Part shown: positions 35,760 to 44,912 of the stretch, in pieces
Position numbering within the stretch: the first letter of the stretch is position 1
Layout: every line of letters begins with the position of its first letter
Assembly (NCBI RefSeq): GCF_029335485.1
Contig: NZ_JARJLM010000718.1
Location: 1-57,696 of the forward strand
Length of the DNA stretch: 57,696 nt
Direction: 5' to 3'
DNA from: Cupriavidus basilensis
Lineage (GTDB): Bacteria; Pseudomonadota; Gammaproteobacteria; Burkholderiales; Burkholderiaceae
The notes under the pieces: model-generated
Told to the model about the DNA's origin: nothing
Databases searched by the model: none
Seen by the model: the letters and a program-made list of their open reading frames with translations, nothing else
Program-made: the position numbers and the translations under genes

Positions 35760-36959
35760 TCAGCCTTTCAGCGGACAGGCGCTCTGCGCCAAGGGCTGGA
35801 AAGCCTTGTCCGCAGGGATAACCTTGCGGATCTTCAGCAAGTCAAACTCGCCTTTGGACTCGGCCGGGCTCTTCGCTTCGGCCAGGTACATGTCGTGGAA
35901 CATCTGGCCGTTGCGTTCGATGTGTCCATTCTTGACGAAGAAGTCGTTGATCGGCGTTTGCCGCAGCTTCGCCATAATCTTGTCGGAGTCCGCGCTACCG
36001 ACCGACTGGACCGCCTTCAGGTACTGTGTGACGGCCGAATACATGCCGGCCTGTACCATGGTCGGCATCAACCGGGTCTGGGACTGGAACTTCCGACCGA
36101 AGGCCCGCGTTTCGTCGTTGTAGTCCCAGTAGAAGGCCGTGGTGAACTGTAGGCCCTGCGCCGTCTTCAAGCCCATCCCCTTCAGATCGGTGTCGAAGAT
36201 CAGGAGCGGGGCGACGACCTGCTTGCCCTGACCAAGGCCGAACTCTGCGGCCTGGCGCACGGCGTTCTGCGTATCGCGGCCCGCGTTCGCCAGCGCGAAT
36301 ACCTCGGCCTTCGAGGCCTGCGCTTGCAGCAGGTAGGAGGCGAAGTCGGGAGCCGACAGCGGATGCCTCACCTTACCTAGTACCTTGCCGCCGCCTTGCT
36401 GGACGACCGCTGAGGCATTCTCCTCGAGCGAATGGCCGAACGCGTAATCCGCAGTGATGAAGAACCAGTTATTTTTCCCTTCCGCGAGGATTGCTTGAGC
36501 GGTGCCGTGGGCTAGCGCGTAGGTGTTGTACACATAGTGGATGCCGTAGGACGAGCACTGCTTGCCAGTAAGCTCGGTCGTTGCGGAACCGGCAAAGAAC
36601 GTGATCTTCCTCTTGTCTCGGCCGATCTGTTGCAAGGCCAGCGCGGAAGCGGAATCGGTTGACTCGATGATCATCTGCACATTGTCGCGATCGTACCACT
36701 CGCGCGCCCGGGTAGCAGTGACGTCGACCTTGTTCTGGTAGTCGGCGGTCAGCACCTCGATTGGCCGCCCCAGCACCTTGCCGCCGAAATCGTGAACTGC
36801 CATCTTGACTGCTGCGATGCCGCCCGGCCCACCGATGCCGGAGTAGACGCCGGTCATGTCGACCAGTACCCCGATGCGGAACGGTTCGTCCGCTGGAAAG
36901 GCCGGGCCGCTGGCCAGTGCCATCAACACACAGCCGTAGTAGATAGATCGCCGATTCAT
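35760..36959 (-). CDS. ABC transporter substrate-binding protein (branched-chain amino acid/amide type)
   Basis: 400 aa periplasmic protein. The signal peptide is MNRRSIYYGCVLMALASGPA with cleavage near FPA-DE. The fold starts FRIGVLVDMTGVYSGIGGPG, the usual LivK-like opening, with ITADYAFGHSLEENAS later. The start was chosen at 36959 because AGGAAA precedes it, although the frame opens at 37025. Last gene of the ten-gene operon, about 90 bases after the CoA-transferase. No permease or ATPase genes are present except the livF fragment at 13.9 kb. Proteins of this kind often bind aromatic or alicyclic acids. Confidence 0.9.
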   Translation of the reverse strand: MNRRSIYYGCVLMALASGPAFPADEPFRIGVLVDMTGVYSGIGGPGGIAAVKMAVHDFGGKVLGRPIEVLTADYQNKVDVTATRAREWYDRDNVQMIIESTDSASALALQQIGRDKRKITFFAGSATTELTGKQCSSYGIHYVYNTYALAHGTAQAILAEGKNNWFFITADYAFGHSLEENASAVVQQGGGKVLGKVRHPLSAPDFASYLLQAQASKAEVFALANAGRDTQNAVRQAAEFGLGQGKQVVAPLLIFDTDLKGMGLKTAQGLQFTTAFYWDYNDETRAFGRKFQSQTRLMPTMVQAGMYSAVTQYLKAVQSVGSADSDKIMAKLRQTPINDFFVKNGHIERNGQMFHDMYLAEAKSPAESKGEFDLLKIRKVIPADKAFQPLAQSACPLKG

Positions 36960-37052
36960 TGCGCAGTTTCCTGGTAGTTGTCGAGGTGGTAGTCGTTGTC
37001 GCCGGGGGGGCGTGACCGGCCGCAACCGCGGTGGTGCCGCTCTCGCGCTGCC

Positions 37053-38174
37053 TCAGTTCTTCCATGCGGGAAGGCTGTCGCTGCCGGTGTCGCGCACAGG
37101 CGCCGGTGCGGTCAAGTTTTCCCCACGGAAGGCGTTTGTCACCGGCACGGGCAGCGCGGGCATTTGCTCACGCGTACCTGAGGTCACGCTCCGACTGAAC
37201 AGGCCGCGCGCGGTGAAATGTGGGTCGCGGCAGGCTTCGTCGAGACTGACAACCCTGGCCGTGCAGACATCTTGTCCGCGAAAACGTTGCTCCCAGACGC
37301 ATGCTGGGTGGCGCGCGATAACCTCCGCCACGCGCGCGATGGCGTCGTGTGCACTCAGGCTTGCCAGCGCATCCTCCTCCAACCCGATCAGGCGGACGAA
37401 ATTGGACCAGAACTTGTCCTCGATTGGGGCAGCAGCCAGGTACTGCCCGTCTGAGGTTCGGTAGATCCGGTAGCGCGGTGAGCCGCCAGTCACCAGTCCC
37501 GAGCCAGGGGTGGGCCAGGTACCACGCCATCCATCACCAAGTCCCCAGTATTGGAGGGTGAACAGGTTGTCGGCCATGGCGATGTCAAGGAAGGTGCCGC
37601 GGCCGGTCTGCTCGCGCTGCCGTAGTGCGAGCAGGATGTTGATCATTGCGGGGTAGGCACCCCCGGCGATGTCGGCGATCAGCGCGGGAGGCAGCGCTGG
37701 CGCGCCATCGCCGCCGCAACTCAGAGACAGCATGCCTGTCGAGGCCACGTAGTTCAGGTCGTGTGCGGCATCCTGGGCGCGCGGGCCGTGCTGCCCATAG
37801 CCCGTGATGGAGCAATAGATCAGCCGTGGATTCAGCGCCGACAATACCCCATAGCCAAGGCCGAGCCTTCCCATCACGCCAGGACGGAACTGCTCGACTA
37901 GCACATCGGCGTCGCGAACCAGCGGCTCCAGCGCTTCAATGGCTTCCGCCGATTTCAGGTCAAGGGCGACCGAGCGCTTGCCACGGTTCAGCAAGGCGAA
38001 GTTGGCACTGTCCGAGCCCAGCTTCGGCTTGTAGGAGCGCATCTCATCGCCGTGCACGGGCCGCTCGACTTTGATGACGTCGGCGCCGGCCTCCGCCAGC
38101 AGCAGGGTGCAGAGCGGACCGGGGAGAAGCGTGCTGAAGTCCAGGACCTTCACGCCCCGCAATGGCTGCGTCAT
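37053..38174 (-). CDS. CaiB/BaiF CoA-transferase family protein, alpha-methylacyl-CoA racemase-like
   Basis: 373 aa, paralogue of 7641-8798 (shared FSTLLPGPLCTLLLAEAGAD, NRGKRSVALDLKS, YWGLGDGW). It keeps the racemase-type His-Asp in AAHDLNYVASTGM and Asp in LIADIAGGAYPAM. It may epimerise a 2-substituted acyl-CoA or transfer CoA. The ATG overlaps the upstream gene's stop by four bases (ATGA at 38171-38174), so it is translationally coupled within the operon. Confidence 0.9.
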   Translation of the reverse strand: MTQPLRGVKVLDFSTLLPGPLCTLLLAEAGADVIKVERPVHGDEMRSYKPKLGSDSANFALLNRGKRSVALDLKSAEAIEALEPLVRDADVLVEQFRPGVMGRLGLGYGVLSALNPRLIYCSITGYGQHGPRAQDAAHDLNYVASTGMLSLSCGGDGAPALPPALIADIAGGAYPAMINILLALRQREQTGRGTFLDIAMADNLFTLQYWGLGDGWRGTWPTPGSGLVTGGSPRYRIYRTSDGQYLAAAPIEDKFWSNFVRLIGLEEDALASLSAHDAIARVAEVIARHPACVWEQRFRGQDVCTARVVSLDEACRDPHFTARGLFSRSVTSGTREQMPALPVPVTNAFRGENLTAPAPVRDTGSDSLPAWKN

Positions 38175-38827
38175 GACGACGACCGCTCCGCACGTTGCGC
38201 GGCCACGCGAGCGCGGCGGGCGGGCGCGTAGGCTTCCTGGCCCAGCGCCTCGTAGAGTGACGCGGTCACGGTGTAGTGGTGGGCCAGGCCGGTACGCTCG
38301 AGCAGGGAGATCGGCCCTTCTGGATAGCCAAGTCCCAACCTAAGCGTCTGGTCCATGTCCTCCGCGGTGGCGAGTCGCTCGTCGAGCCGGCGGAGCGCGG
38401 CGTTGTAGTAGGGACGGACCAGCCGGTCAACGATGCGGCCGGGAAAGTCATTGCAGACCGCCACCACGAGGCCGACGGCCTGGAACGCTTCACGCGCAGC
38501 CTCGACGGCCTCGCAGGCGGTGCCGGGCTGCTTGACGAGTTCGACAAGATTGCTCGGTGCTGCGTTGCCCAGGCGGAAACGAGCGAAACCGACCACATTT
38601 GAGCCTTCCTTGCCGGCCTGCTCGCCGGTGTGGGCGCCAAGGCATTCAGAGTCAAGCTCGACGGCGATGAAGCGAGCCGACGGATTCGCGGGCGCTCCGG
38701 CAAACGCCTGGCCGGCGCCTTCGCCGAGATAGACGATGCCGTCGCCAGCTGGACTGGCGGCGTCAAGGAAGGGGTGCCCGTCCGGAAACGAGCGGCTTTG
38801 TCCTGCTTCAACGATCTGGTAGCTCAT
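38171..38827 (-). CDS. Stand-alone 3-hydroxyacyl-CoA dehydrogenase C-domain protein
   Basis: 218 aa. Residues about 115-205 match the 3HCDH C-terminal domain (NDFPGRIVDRLVRPYYNAAL, LRLGLGYPEGPISLLERTGL). The first 110 residues take the place of the Rossmann half but have no GxGxxG and no catalytic His motif, so it cannot be a complete dehydrogenase. It starts two bases after the stop of the full-length dehydrogenase at 38830-39705. I infer a partner or substrate-binding subunit, equivalent to the second C-domain of the PaaH-type protein. Confidence 0.82.
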   Translation of the reverse strand: MSYQIVEAGQSRSFPDGHPFLDAASPAGDGIVYLGEGAGQAFAGAPANPSARFIAVELDSECLGAHTGEQAGKEGSNVVGFARFRLGNAAPSNLVELVKQPGTACEAVEAAREAFQAVGLVVAVCNDFPGRIVDRLVRPYYNAALRRLDERLATAEDMDQTLRLGLGYPEGPISLLERTGLAHHYTVTASLYEALGQEAYAPARRARVAAQRAERSSS

Positions 38828-38829
38828 GG

Positions 38830-39705
38830 TCAGGCTCCGAACATTTTCGAGTCGCTATAGGTATGGAAGCCCTGGCCGGTCTTCTTGCCGAGCCGTCTCG
38901 CGGCGATCATGCGGCGGACCAGCGGCGGGCAGGCAGCGCGTGGCTCATTGGTAAGGCCGTACATCGCCTCGCAGAGCAGCTTCTGGGTGTCCAGGCCGAC
39001 CAGATCCAACAACTCGAGCGGCCCCATCGGGTAGCCCAGTGCGGTCTTGATCGCGGCATCGATATCGGCCGGCTCCGCAACTCCCTGTTCTACCAACCGG
39101 ATGGCATCGTTGTTGAAGGGGATCAGGAAGTAGTTGAGGATAAAGCCAGGGGTATCCTGCGTTCGGACCGGCTTCTGACCCATGGCCAAGGTGAATTCCC
39201 AGGCGGTGGCGAAGGATTCGTCCGAGGTCGTCAGTCCTGGCGACATCTCGACGAGCTTCATCAACTGGGCAGGGAGGCAGAAGTGCATGCCGACGAAGCG
39301 ATCGGGGCGTCCCGAACCGCCAGCGATCTCGGTGATTGAAATGGTCGACGTGTTGGAAGCGAACAGGGTATGCGGGGGGCAAACCTTGTCGAGTGCGGAA
39401 AATAGCTCATGCTTCACCGCGAGGTCCTCGAAGATCGCCTCGATGACGATGTCGCATTCCGCCATGGCCGCGACGCTGGTTGTACCTTGCCAGCGATCCA
39501 TAATTTTCCCGACTTCGTCCGGCTGTATCTTGCCCCGCTCGGCGGACTTCTTCAGGAAGCCCTCGGTTTGGCTGCGGGCACGGTCGAGTGCCTCCTGGCG
39601 GGTGTCGTACACGATGGTCTTAAAGCCTGCGCGAGCCGCGACGATGGCAATGCCGGCCCCCATCGTCCCGCTGCCGGCAACGCCGACGGTCTTGATCGTT
39701 GTCAC
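38830..39705 (-). CDS. 3-hydroxyacyl-CoA dehydrogenase
   Basis: 291 aa, the short 3-hydroxybutyryl-CoA dehydrogenase type. NAD-binding motif GVAGSGTMGAGIAIVAARAG, catalytic His in GMHFCLPAQLMKLVEM (Leu-Pro where most have Asn-Pro), SNTSTISIT, and C-domain PGFILNYFLIPFNNDAIRLV with LGYPMGPLELLDLVGLD. It lies in the operon between the acyl-CoA dehydrogenase and the stand-alone C-domain protein, and would oxidise a 3-hydroxyacyl-CoA formed downstream of hydration. Confidence 0.92.
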   Translation of the reverse strand: MTTIKTVGVAGSGTMGAGIAIVAARAGFKTIVYDTRQEALDRARSQTEGFLKKSAERGKIQPDEVGKIMDRWQGTTSVAAMAECDIVIEAIFEDLAVKHELFSALDKVCPPHTLFASNTSTISITEIAGGSGRPDRFVGMHFCLPAQLMKLVEMSPGLTTSDESFATAWEFTLAMGQKPVRTQDTPGFILNYFLIPFNNDAIRLVEQGVAEPADIDAAIKTALGYPMGPLELLDLVGLDTQKLLCEAMYGLTNEPRAACPPLVRRMIAARRLGKKTGQGFHTYSDSKMFGA

Positions 39706-39720
39706 TGCATGACTCCTTGC

Positions 39721-40887
39721 TTATTTGGTGAGGAAACTTCTACCGATGAGCTGGCGGTGAACCTGATTGGTGCCTTCCCAGATTTGGGTGATCTTGGCGT
39801 CCCGCATCAGCCGCTCGACGCGGTAGTCATTGCAATATCCGTAGCCGCCCAGCAGTTGCACTGCATCGGTGGTGATCCGCATGGCCGCATCGGTAGCGCG
39901 AAGCTTGAGCATCGATGCCTCGATGCCAAAGTCCTTTTCACCCCGGTCGACCATTTCGCCGATCCGCCACAGCCACGACTCGCACAGGGCCAGCTCAGAC
40001 GCCATGTCGGCCAGCATGAACTGGATACCTTGGAACTCCAGGATTCGCCGGCCAGATTGCTTCCGCTCGTTGATGTACGCGGTGGCGTCATCGAAGGCGG
40101 CGCGGGCGATGCCCAGCGCGTGCGCCGCCACGCTCGGCCGGGAGCGGTTCAGCGAGCCGAACAGGATGGACAGGCCGTCGCCAGGCGCGCCGATGAGGTT
40201 GGCGCGAGGTACGCGGCAGTTCTCGAAAGACAGAGCTGCGGTGCTGGAGGCGCGCGTGCCCATCTTGTGCTCTGTGTTGAGTACCGTCAGGCCATGGGTG
40301 CCCTTTTCGAGCACCAGGACTGAGATCGACTGCTTGCTGTCGGAGATCTCGGACCACTTGCCGAACAGCAAGTACAGGTCGGCCACGTCGCCATTGGTGA
40401 TGAACACCTTGCCGCCCTGGATCACGATATCGTCACCATCTGGCGTGAAGGTCGTACGCATGCCGGTCGCATCGGATCCCGCCGACGGCTCGGTAATCGC
40501 CAGCGAGGCGATCGCCCCCTCGGCCACGCGCGGCAGCCAACGTTCCTTCTGCGCTTCGCTGCCGTACTCAATCAGCGGCTTCACTGCATGGAAGTTGGTG
40601 GCCCAGATGATGCCGGTCGAGGCGCATGCCTTTGAGATCTCGCGCACGCAAGCCAGGTAGCTGACATATGAAGTCTGCGCGCCGCCATAGGCCTCCGGCA
40701 CGAACATGGCGTTCAAGCCAAGCGCATTGATCGCTTCGATGTTCCGCCAGGGAAACTCGCTGGTGCGGTCGTAGTGGGCCGCATCCGGTGCAATCCGCTC
40801 GCGGCACAGGTCCTTGACGCTGTCGAGCAGCATCTGTTCCTCGTCCGACAGACTGAAGCTACGGTCGAGGCGTTCCAGAATATTCAT
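39721..40887 (-). CDS. Acyl-CoA dehydrogenase (candidate AliB-like)
   Basis: 388 aa. FAD/substrate motifs are LAITEPSAGSDATGMRTTF and QGGKVFITNGDVADLYLLF; the C-terminal QLLGGYGYCNDYRVERLMRD leads to ITQIWEGTNQVHRQLIGR, where the Glu is the catalytic base position. In an operon with ligase, hydratase, SDR and BadI-type hydrolase it would fill the AliB role (cyclohexanecarboxyl-CoA to cyclohexene-1-carboxyl-CoA); that is inference from context. Starts 15 bases after the SDR stop. Confidence 0.93.
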   Translation of the reverse strand: MNILERLDRSFSLSDEEQMLLDSVKDLCRERIAPDAAHYDRTSEFPWRNIEAINALGLNAMFVPEAYGGAQTSYVSYLACVREISKACASTGIIWATNFHAVKPLIEYGSEAQKERWLPRVAEGAIASLAITEPSAGSDATGMRTTFTPDGDDIVIQGGKVFITNGDVADLYLLFGKWSEISDSKQSISVLVLEKGTHGLTVLNTEHKMGTRASSTAALSFENCRVPRANLIGAPGDGLSILFGSLNRSRPSVAAHALGIARAAFDDATAYINERKQSGRRILEFQGIQFMLADMASELALCESWLWRIGEMVDRGEKDFGIEASMLKLRATDAAMRITTDAVQLLGGYGYCNDYRVERLMRDAKITQIWEGTNQVHRQLIGRSFLTK

Positions 40888-40902
40888 GTCTCGCTCCTTG
40901 AC

Positions 40903-41658
40903 TCAGAGAGCCATGCCCTGGCCGCCATCGACGTACAGGGTCTCTCCCGTGAGGAATTGGCCGGGCAGGCGATAGAGCATCGATACCAGCCCGGATACGT
41001 CGGCGACTGCGCCCGGGCCGCCAGTTGGGATCCGTTTGCGCAGGAAATCCTGCAGCGGTCCTTCGTTGAGTTCCGCACGGTTCAGGTCCGTCTCGATATA
41101 GCCGGGGGCAATATTGATGACGCGGATGCGGTCACGCGCCCATTCGACCGCCAGGCAGCGTGTGATGGCGCCCACCGCGGCCTTCGATGCGCAATAGGCG
41201 ACGTTCCCTTTGACGCCAAGCTTCTCGAAGAACGATCCCATGTTGACGATCAACGCACCGCCGGCACGGGCAAGATACGGATAGGCGGTCTGGCTGACCG
41301 CGAACACCGAGGTTGCGTTCGCCCCCATTACCGCCTCGTAGTCGGCAACGGGGAAGGTTGCCGACTTGCCCTGCAGGTGCACGCCGGCATTGTTAACGAG
41401 CCCGACGATTGGCCGGTCGGTAGTCGCGGCGATCAGCGCGAATGCCTCGGTCAGCGAGTTGGCATCGGTGATGTCGCAGGCGATGGCGAACATCCTGGTT
41501 CGCTCCGCCAGCTCGAGGTCGATGCCGGCAGGGAGACTGCCGGAGCGAGACAGGCAGGCGACCTGGAAGTCTGCGCGGGCCAGTTCCTGCGCGATGGCTG
41601 CGCCGATGCCACGGCTCGCGCCGGTGACGACGATGCAGCCGCGAGAGATATCATCCAT
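40903..41658 (-). CDS. SDR-family dehydrogenase (candidate BadH-like)
   Basis: 251 aa short-chain dehydrogenase: TGASRGIGAAIAQELARADF cofactor motif, NNAGVHLQGKSATF, catalytic Ser in ALIVNMGSFFEKLG, YCASK with Tyr and Lys, and a C-terminus ending VDGGQGMAL. The ATG lies eight bases inside the end of the hydratase gene, a coupled overlap. By position it would oxidise the hydroxyacyl-CoA made by that hydratase, as BadH oxidises 2-hydroxycyclohexanecarboxyl-CoA. Sequence alone does not fix the substrate. Confidence 0.9.
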   Translation of the reverse strand: MDDISRGCIVVTGASRGIGAAIAQELARADFQVACLSRSGSLPAGIDLELAERTRMFAIACDITDANSLTEAFALIAATTDRPIVGLVNNAGVHLQGKSATFPVADYEAVMGANATSVFAVSQTAYPYLARAGGALIVNMGSFFEKLGVKGNVAYCASKAAVGAITRCLAVEWARDRIRVINIAPGYIETDLNRAELNEGPLQDFLRKRIPTGGPGAVADVSGLVSMLYRLPGQFLTGETLYVDGGQGMAL

Positions 41659-42424
41659 CCTTGAACTCCGGTTCGCGCTTCTCGATGAATGCCTTCATGC
41701 CCTCGGCCGCGTCACGGGTCTGGTACGCAAGCGTCGACAGGTCGGCTTCGATCCGCAGACCTTCGTCGAGCGTGGTCGCTAGCGCCCTCTGCACGGCTTC
41801 CCGCGCGAAGCGGGAAGCGCAACCGCTGAAGGCCAGGAAGGGGGCCAGGTACTGCCGGCCCAGTTCGACCGGATCGTCGCCTTCGACGAGCTGATTGACG
41901 AGGCCAATCCGTTCGGCCTCGGCGCCGTCGATGGCACGGCCGGACATGATCAGTTCCAGCGCCCGTCCCTCACCGACTAGGCGCGGCAGACGCTGTGTGC
42001 CACCATAGCCGGGGATCAGCCCCAGCTTGATCTCGGGCAGTCCCATCTTGGCCTTGCGGGTCGCGATCCGGAACGTGCATGCCATCGCCAGTTCCAGCCC
42101 GCCGCCGAAGGCATAGCCGTGCAGCACCGCCACGGACGGGATGGCGAGCCGGGCGAGCTTGTTGAAGGCCTGCTGGCCAAGTAGGGCGCCGTCCCGCTGC
42201 GCGGTCAGGTCGCGGTCCATCAGTTCCGTGATGTCGGCGCCGGCGCAGAACGCCTTGGGACCTGCGCCCACCACGATCAGCCCGCGCGCCGGTGACTGCG
42301 CCACCTCGTCGATCGCCTGCGAAATCTGCGCAAGCATGCGGAACTGCAGCGCATTGAGCGCGTCCTGGCGGTTCAGTGTCAGGATCGCGTATTGGTCGGA
42401 AAAAAAGCTCAGTTCGACTGTCAT
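41651..42424 (-). CDS. Enoyl-CoA hydratase (candidate BadK-like)
   Basis: 257 aa crotonase with both catalytic Glu residues of true hydratases: GGGLELAMAC and LPEIKLGLIPGYGGTQRLPR. The first oxyanion-hole segment is AFCAGADITEL. The ATG at 42424 follows the synthetase stop by one base and has GGGAG upstream inside that gene; the frame is open to 42466. It is the only clearly canonical hydratase among the intact crotonases here, which suits hydration of a cyclic or linear enoyl-CoA. Confidence 0.92.
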   Translation of the reverse strand: MTVELSFFSDQYAILTLNRQDALNALQFRMLAQISQAIDEVAQSPARGLIVVGAGPKAFCAGADITELMDRDLTAQRDGALLGQQAFNKLARLAIPSVAVLHGYAFGGGLELAMACTFRIATRKAKMGLPEIKLGLIPGYGGTQRLPRLVGEGRALELIMSGRAIDGAEAERIGLVNQLVEGDDPVELGRQYLAPFLAFSGCASRFAREAVQRALATTLDEGLRIEADLSTLAYQTRDAAEGMKAFIEKREPEFKDG

Positions 42425-42425
42425 G

Positions 42426-44105
42426 TCAGGCTCCCGACCCTGCGGCCGCCTTATAACGGACCGCAACCGGCGAAATTTTTCCCAGACGCGCCATCTCGAC
42501 GAGTTCGCGTTTGAGGATCTTGCCGCTGGCGGTCAGCGGGAAGGCTTCCATGTCGATGAAGTATTCGGGCATGTCGTACTTGGAAAGTCCACAGGTGGCG
42601 AGATGCGACAGCATGTCCTGGGGGGCGACCTGCTGTCCGGAGCGGAGGATCACCGACAGGCAAACCTTCTCCCCGAGCCGCTCATCGGGCACTGGAAAGG
42701 CCGCAGCACGCTCCACGGCCCTATGGCGCATAGCCAGCTCTTCGATATGCGCGGGATGGATGTTATGGCCGCCGCGGATGATCAGGTCCTTCTTGCGGCC
42801 GACAATGATCAGGCAGCCGTTCGCGTCCATGATTCCGAGGTCGCCGCTCATGAACCAGCCGTGGATGTTGAACGAGCTCTCGGTGGCAACCTGGTTGCTG
42901 AAATAGCCAAGCATCAGGGTGCCGCCGCGGCCCCCGATTTCGCCAACTTCTCCGATTTCGGCCTCCTCATCAGGATTGCCCTGCTTCCAGATACGCACTT
43001 CGTAGCCGCGGCAGGCGTGGCCACATGTCGTAACGATGGCGTCCGGCGTATCGGTGGGAACGGTGTAGTTGTGCGAGCCGTTCTCGGTCATGCCGTAGAC
43101 ATTCTGCGGCATCACGCCGAGGCTGACGAACTTCTCCGCCACGTCACGCGGGATCGCCGCGCCGGCCATGTAGAAGGTCCGCACGTCCCCCAGCGAGGTC
43201 ATGCCGCGCTCGCGGATGGCCTGCAGGATATCCATCGCGTGGGTCGGGACGCCCATTACATAGGTGGCTCCGGTGTCGACGATCCAGTCGAGCGCGTGGG
43301 CGCCACGACGCAGGTTCGTCATCACGAGCTCCATCCCGACCACCAGCATCTGTTCGATCGCCACGGTGGCAATGTGGTGGCTCATCGGGCTGAGCGTCAG
43401 CACAATGGTGTCCGCAGTGTGCCCCCAGTCCGCGACCATGGCCCGACCGTTCGCTAGCAGCGTGTTGTCGCTGTGCATGACGCCCTTCGGCTGGCCGGTG
43501 GTGCCCGATGTGAAGGCCAGGTAGACGATCTTGTCGGGGTTCATGTCGGGCACGGTGAGCGCCGACGGCGGCTGCCGGCCGGGAAAGGGCCCGGCGCCCG
43601 CTGCAGTCGTCTCGGCCACGTCGGCATCGCCTAGTGCGTAGACAGCACAGAGTGTGGGGATATCGCGCACCCGCTCGAAGATGGAGTGCTGGGCCGCGTC
43701 TGCACCGTAGCCTGGCATCGCGAACAGGGCGCGGCACTGGATCCGGTTCAGCAGCGTGCAGATCTCGTCGACGGTGTAGTTCTGATGCAGAGATGGACAG
43801 CACACATAGCCGTTACGCGAGCAGGCCAGGAACACGATCACCGTATGCACGATGTTCGGCAGCCAGATGCCAACCCGGTCGCCCGGCTTCAGGCCTTTGC
43901 GGTGCAGGTCCTCGGCCACGCTGTCTACCCAGTCGACGACCTCGCGCCAGCTCAGCCGGACGTCGGCGTCGCGCAGCGCGCAAGCGCTTGGCCGCTCGCG
44001 CGCATGGCGCCGGGCCAGGGTGTACAGGGTGTCCTGTTGCCAGATGCCGGACAGGTAGTAGTCCCTGGCATTCTGCGGATTGTGAAGCGTCAGGATGTTT
44101 TGCAT
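42426..44105 (-). CDS. Acyl-CoA synthetase (candidate AliA-like)
   Basis: 559 aa AMP-forming ligase, paralogue of 9396-11069. Motifs: LAFTSGTTGQPKGVMHSDN, VYGMTENGSHNYT, SGDLGIMDANG, GRKKDLIIRGGHNIHPAHIE, and the catalytic Lys in TASGKILKREL. It lies between the BadI-type hydrolase and the hydratase. The paralogy and gene order suggest it activates the free acid entering this operon's pathway. Confidence 0.93.
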   Translation of the reverse strand: MQNILTLHNPQNARDYYLSGIWQQDTLYTLARRHARERPSACALRDADVRLSWREVVDWVDSVAEDLHRKGLKPGDRVGIWLPNIVHTVIVFLACSRNGYVCCPSLHQNYTVDEICTLLNRIQCRALFAMPGYGADAAQHSIFERVRDIPTLCAVYALGDADVAETTAAGAGPFPGRQPPSALTVPDMNPDKIVYLAFTSGTTGQPKGVMHSDNTLLANGRAMVADWGHTADTIVLTLSPMSHHIATVAIEQMLVVGMELVMTNLRRGAHALDWIVDTGATYVMGVPTHAMDILQAIRERGMTSLGDVRTFYMAGAAIPRDVAEKFVSLGVMPQNVYGMTENGSHNYTVPTDTPDAIVTTCGHACRGYEVRIWKQGNPDEEAEIGEVGEIGGRGGTLMLGYFSNQVATESSFNIHGWFMSGDLGIMDANGCLIIVGRKKDLIIRGGHNIHPAHIEELAMRHRAVERAAAFPVPDERLGEKVCLSVILRSGQQVAPQDMLSHLATCGLSKYDMPEYFIDMEAFPLTASGKILKRELVEMARLGKISPVAVRYKAAAGSGA

Positions 44106-44122
44106 GGCAATGGCTCACTGGT

Positions 44123-44902
44123 TCAGTGACCGAACTTCCCGGCGTCCGGCTGACGGCGCTCGGCAAACGCGGCAGCAAGTTCGTCGTGTTCCTGGCTGTC
44201 GAGGTAGCCACGCAGCAGCAGGTCGTGCGCCATCCGCGACAGTCCGGATACGCCGCCATGGCGCGCATTAAAGGCGCTCTTCAGCGAAGCGAGGGCGAAG
44301 GCGCCGCGTTCGGCGATTTCCAGCGCGTAGGCGCGGGTAGCGGACTGCAGTTCTGCGTCCGGTACCACCTTGTTGATCAGCCCCATTTCCAGCGCCTCCT
44401 GTGCGCTGATCTTCGGGTTGCGGTACCAGATGTCCTTCGCACGCTTCTTGCCGACCAGATCCTCCAGATACCACGTGCCATACCCCGCGTCGAAGCTGCC
44501 GACCATCGGGCCGACCTGGCGGAAGACGGCCGATTCCCTGGCAATGGTCAGGTCGCACACTACCTGCAGTACATTGCCGCCGCCGACGGCGAAGCCGTTG
44601 ATCGATGCGATCACCGGCTTCTGGAGGCGATCGATGCTTTCGTACATCTCCAGCGTCGGCAGCACGCCGGCGTAGAGGGTGGTGTCCTGCATGCCGTCCT
44701 TGCGACCACCTGTGCAGAAGAACTTGTCGCCGGCGCCAGTGATGACAATCACGCGCGTACGGGTTTCACGGCGGATGTCGTTGATGCAGTCGCGGATCTC
44801 GTGGCACATCCGCTCGGTGAACATGTTGCCGTCGTGTGGCCGGTTCAGCGTGATGGTGCCGATGGGGCCGTCTTCCTGGTAGAGAATCTCTTCGTATGCC
44901 AT
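44123..44902 (-). CDS. MenB/BadI-family hydrolase (candidate ring-opening 2-ketocycloalkanecarboxyl-CoA hydrolase)
   Basis: 259 aa crotonase of the MenB/BadI branch. Diagnostic stretches are AVGGGNVLQVVCDLTIARES, FRQVGPMVGSFDAGYGTWYL, and VGKKRAKDIWYRNPKISAQE; BadI and MenB share the GGGxVLxxxCDLTI, QxGPxxGSxDxGYG and IWY motifs. MenB closes a ring for menaquinone; BadI opens the ring of 2-ketocyclohexanecarboxyl-CoA. No other menaquinone gene is present, and the operon supplies the other steps of the BadI route, so ring opening is the better guess. It sits 10 bases after the leading CoA-transferase. Confidence 0.85.
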   Translation of the reverse strand: MAYEEILYQEDGPIGTITLNRPHDGNMFTERMCHEIRDCINDIRRETRTRVIVITGAGDKFFCTGGRKDGMQDTTLYAGVLPTLEMYESIDRLQKPVIASINGFAVGGGNVLQVVCDLTIARESAVFRQVGPMVGSFDAGYGTWYLEDLVGKKRAKDIWYRNPKISAQEALEMGLINKVVPDAELQSATRAYALEIAERGAFALASLKSAFNARHGGVSGLSRMAHDLLLRGYLDSQEHDELAAAFAERRQPDAGKFGH

Positions 44903-44912
44903 GTCTTTTCCT

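Noticed and set aside
44123-44902. Calling this MenB (naphthoate synthase) for menaquinone
   Set aside because: Motifs are shared by MenB and BadI, but no other men gene is present and the operon supplies the remaining BadI-route enzymes.
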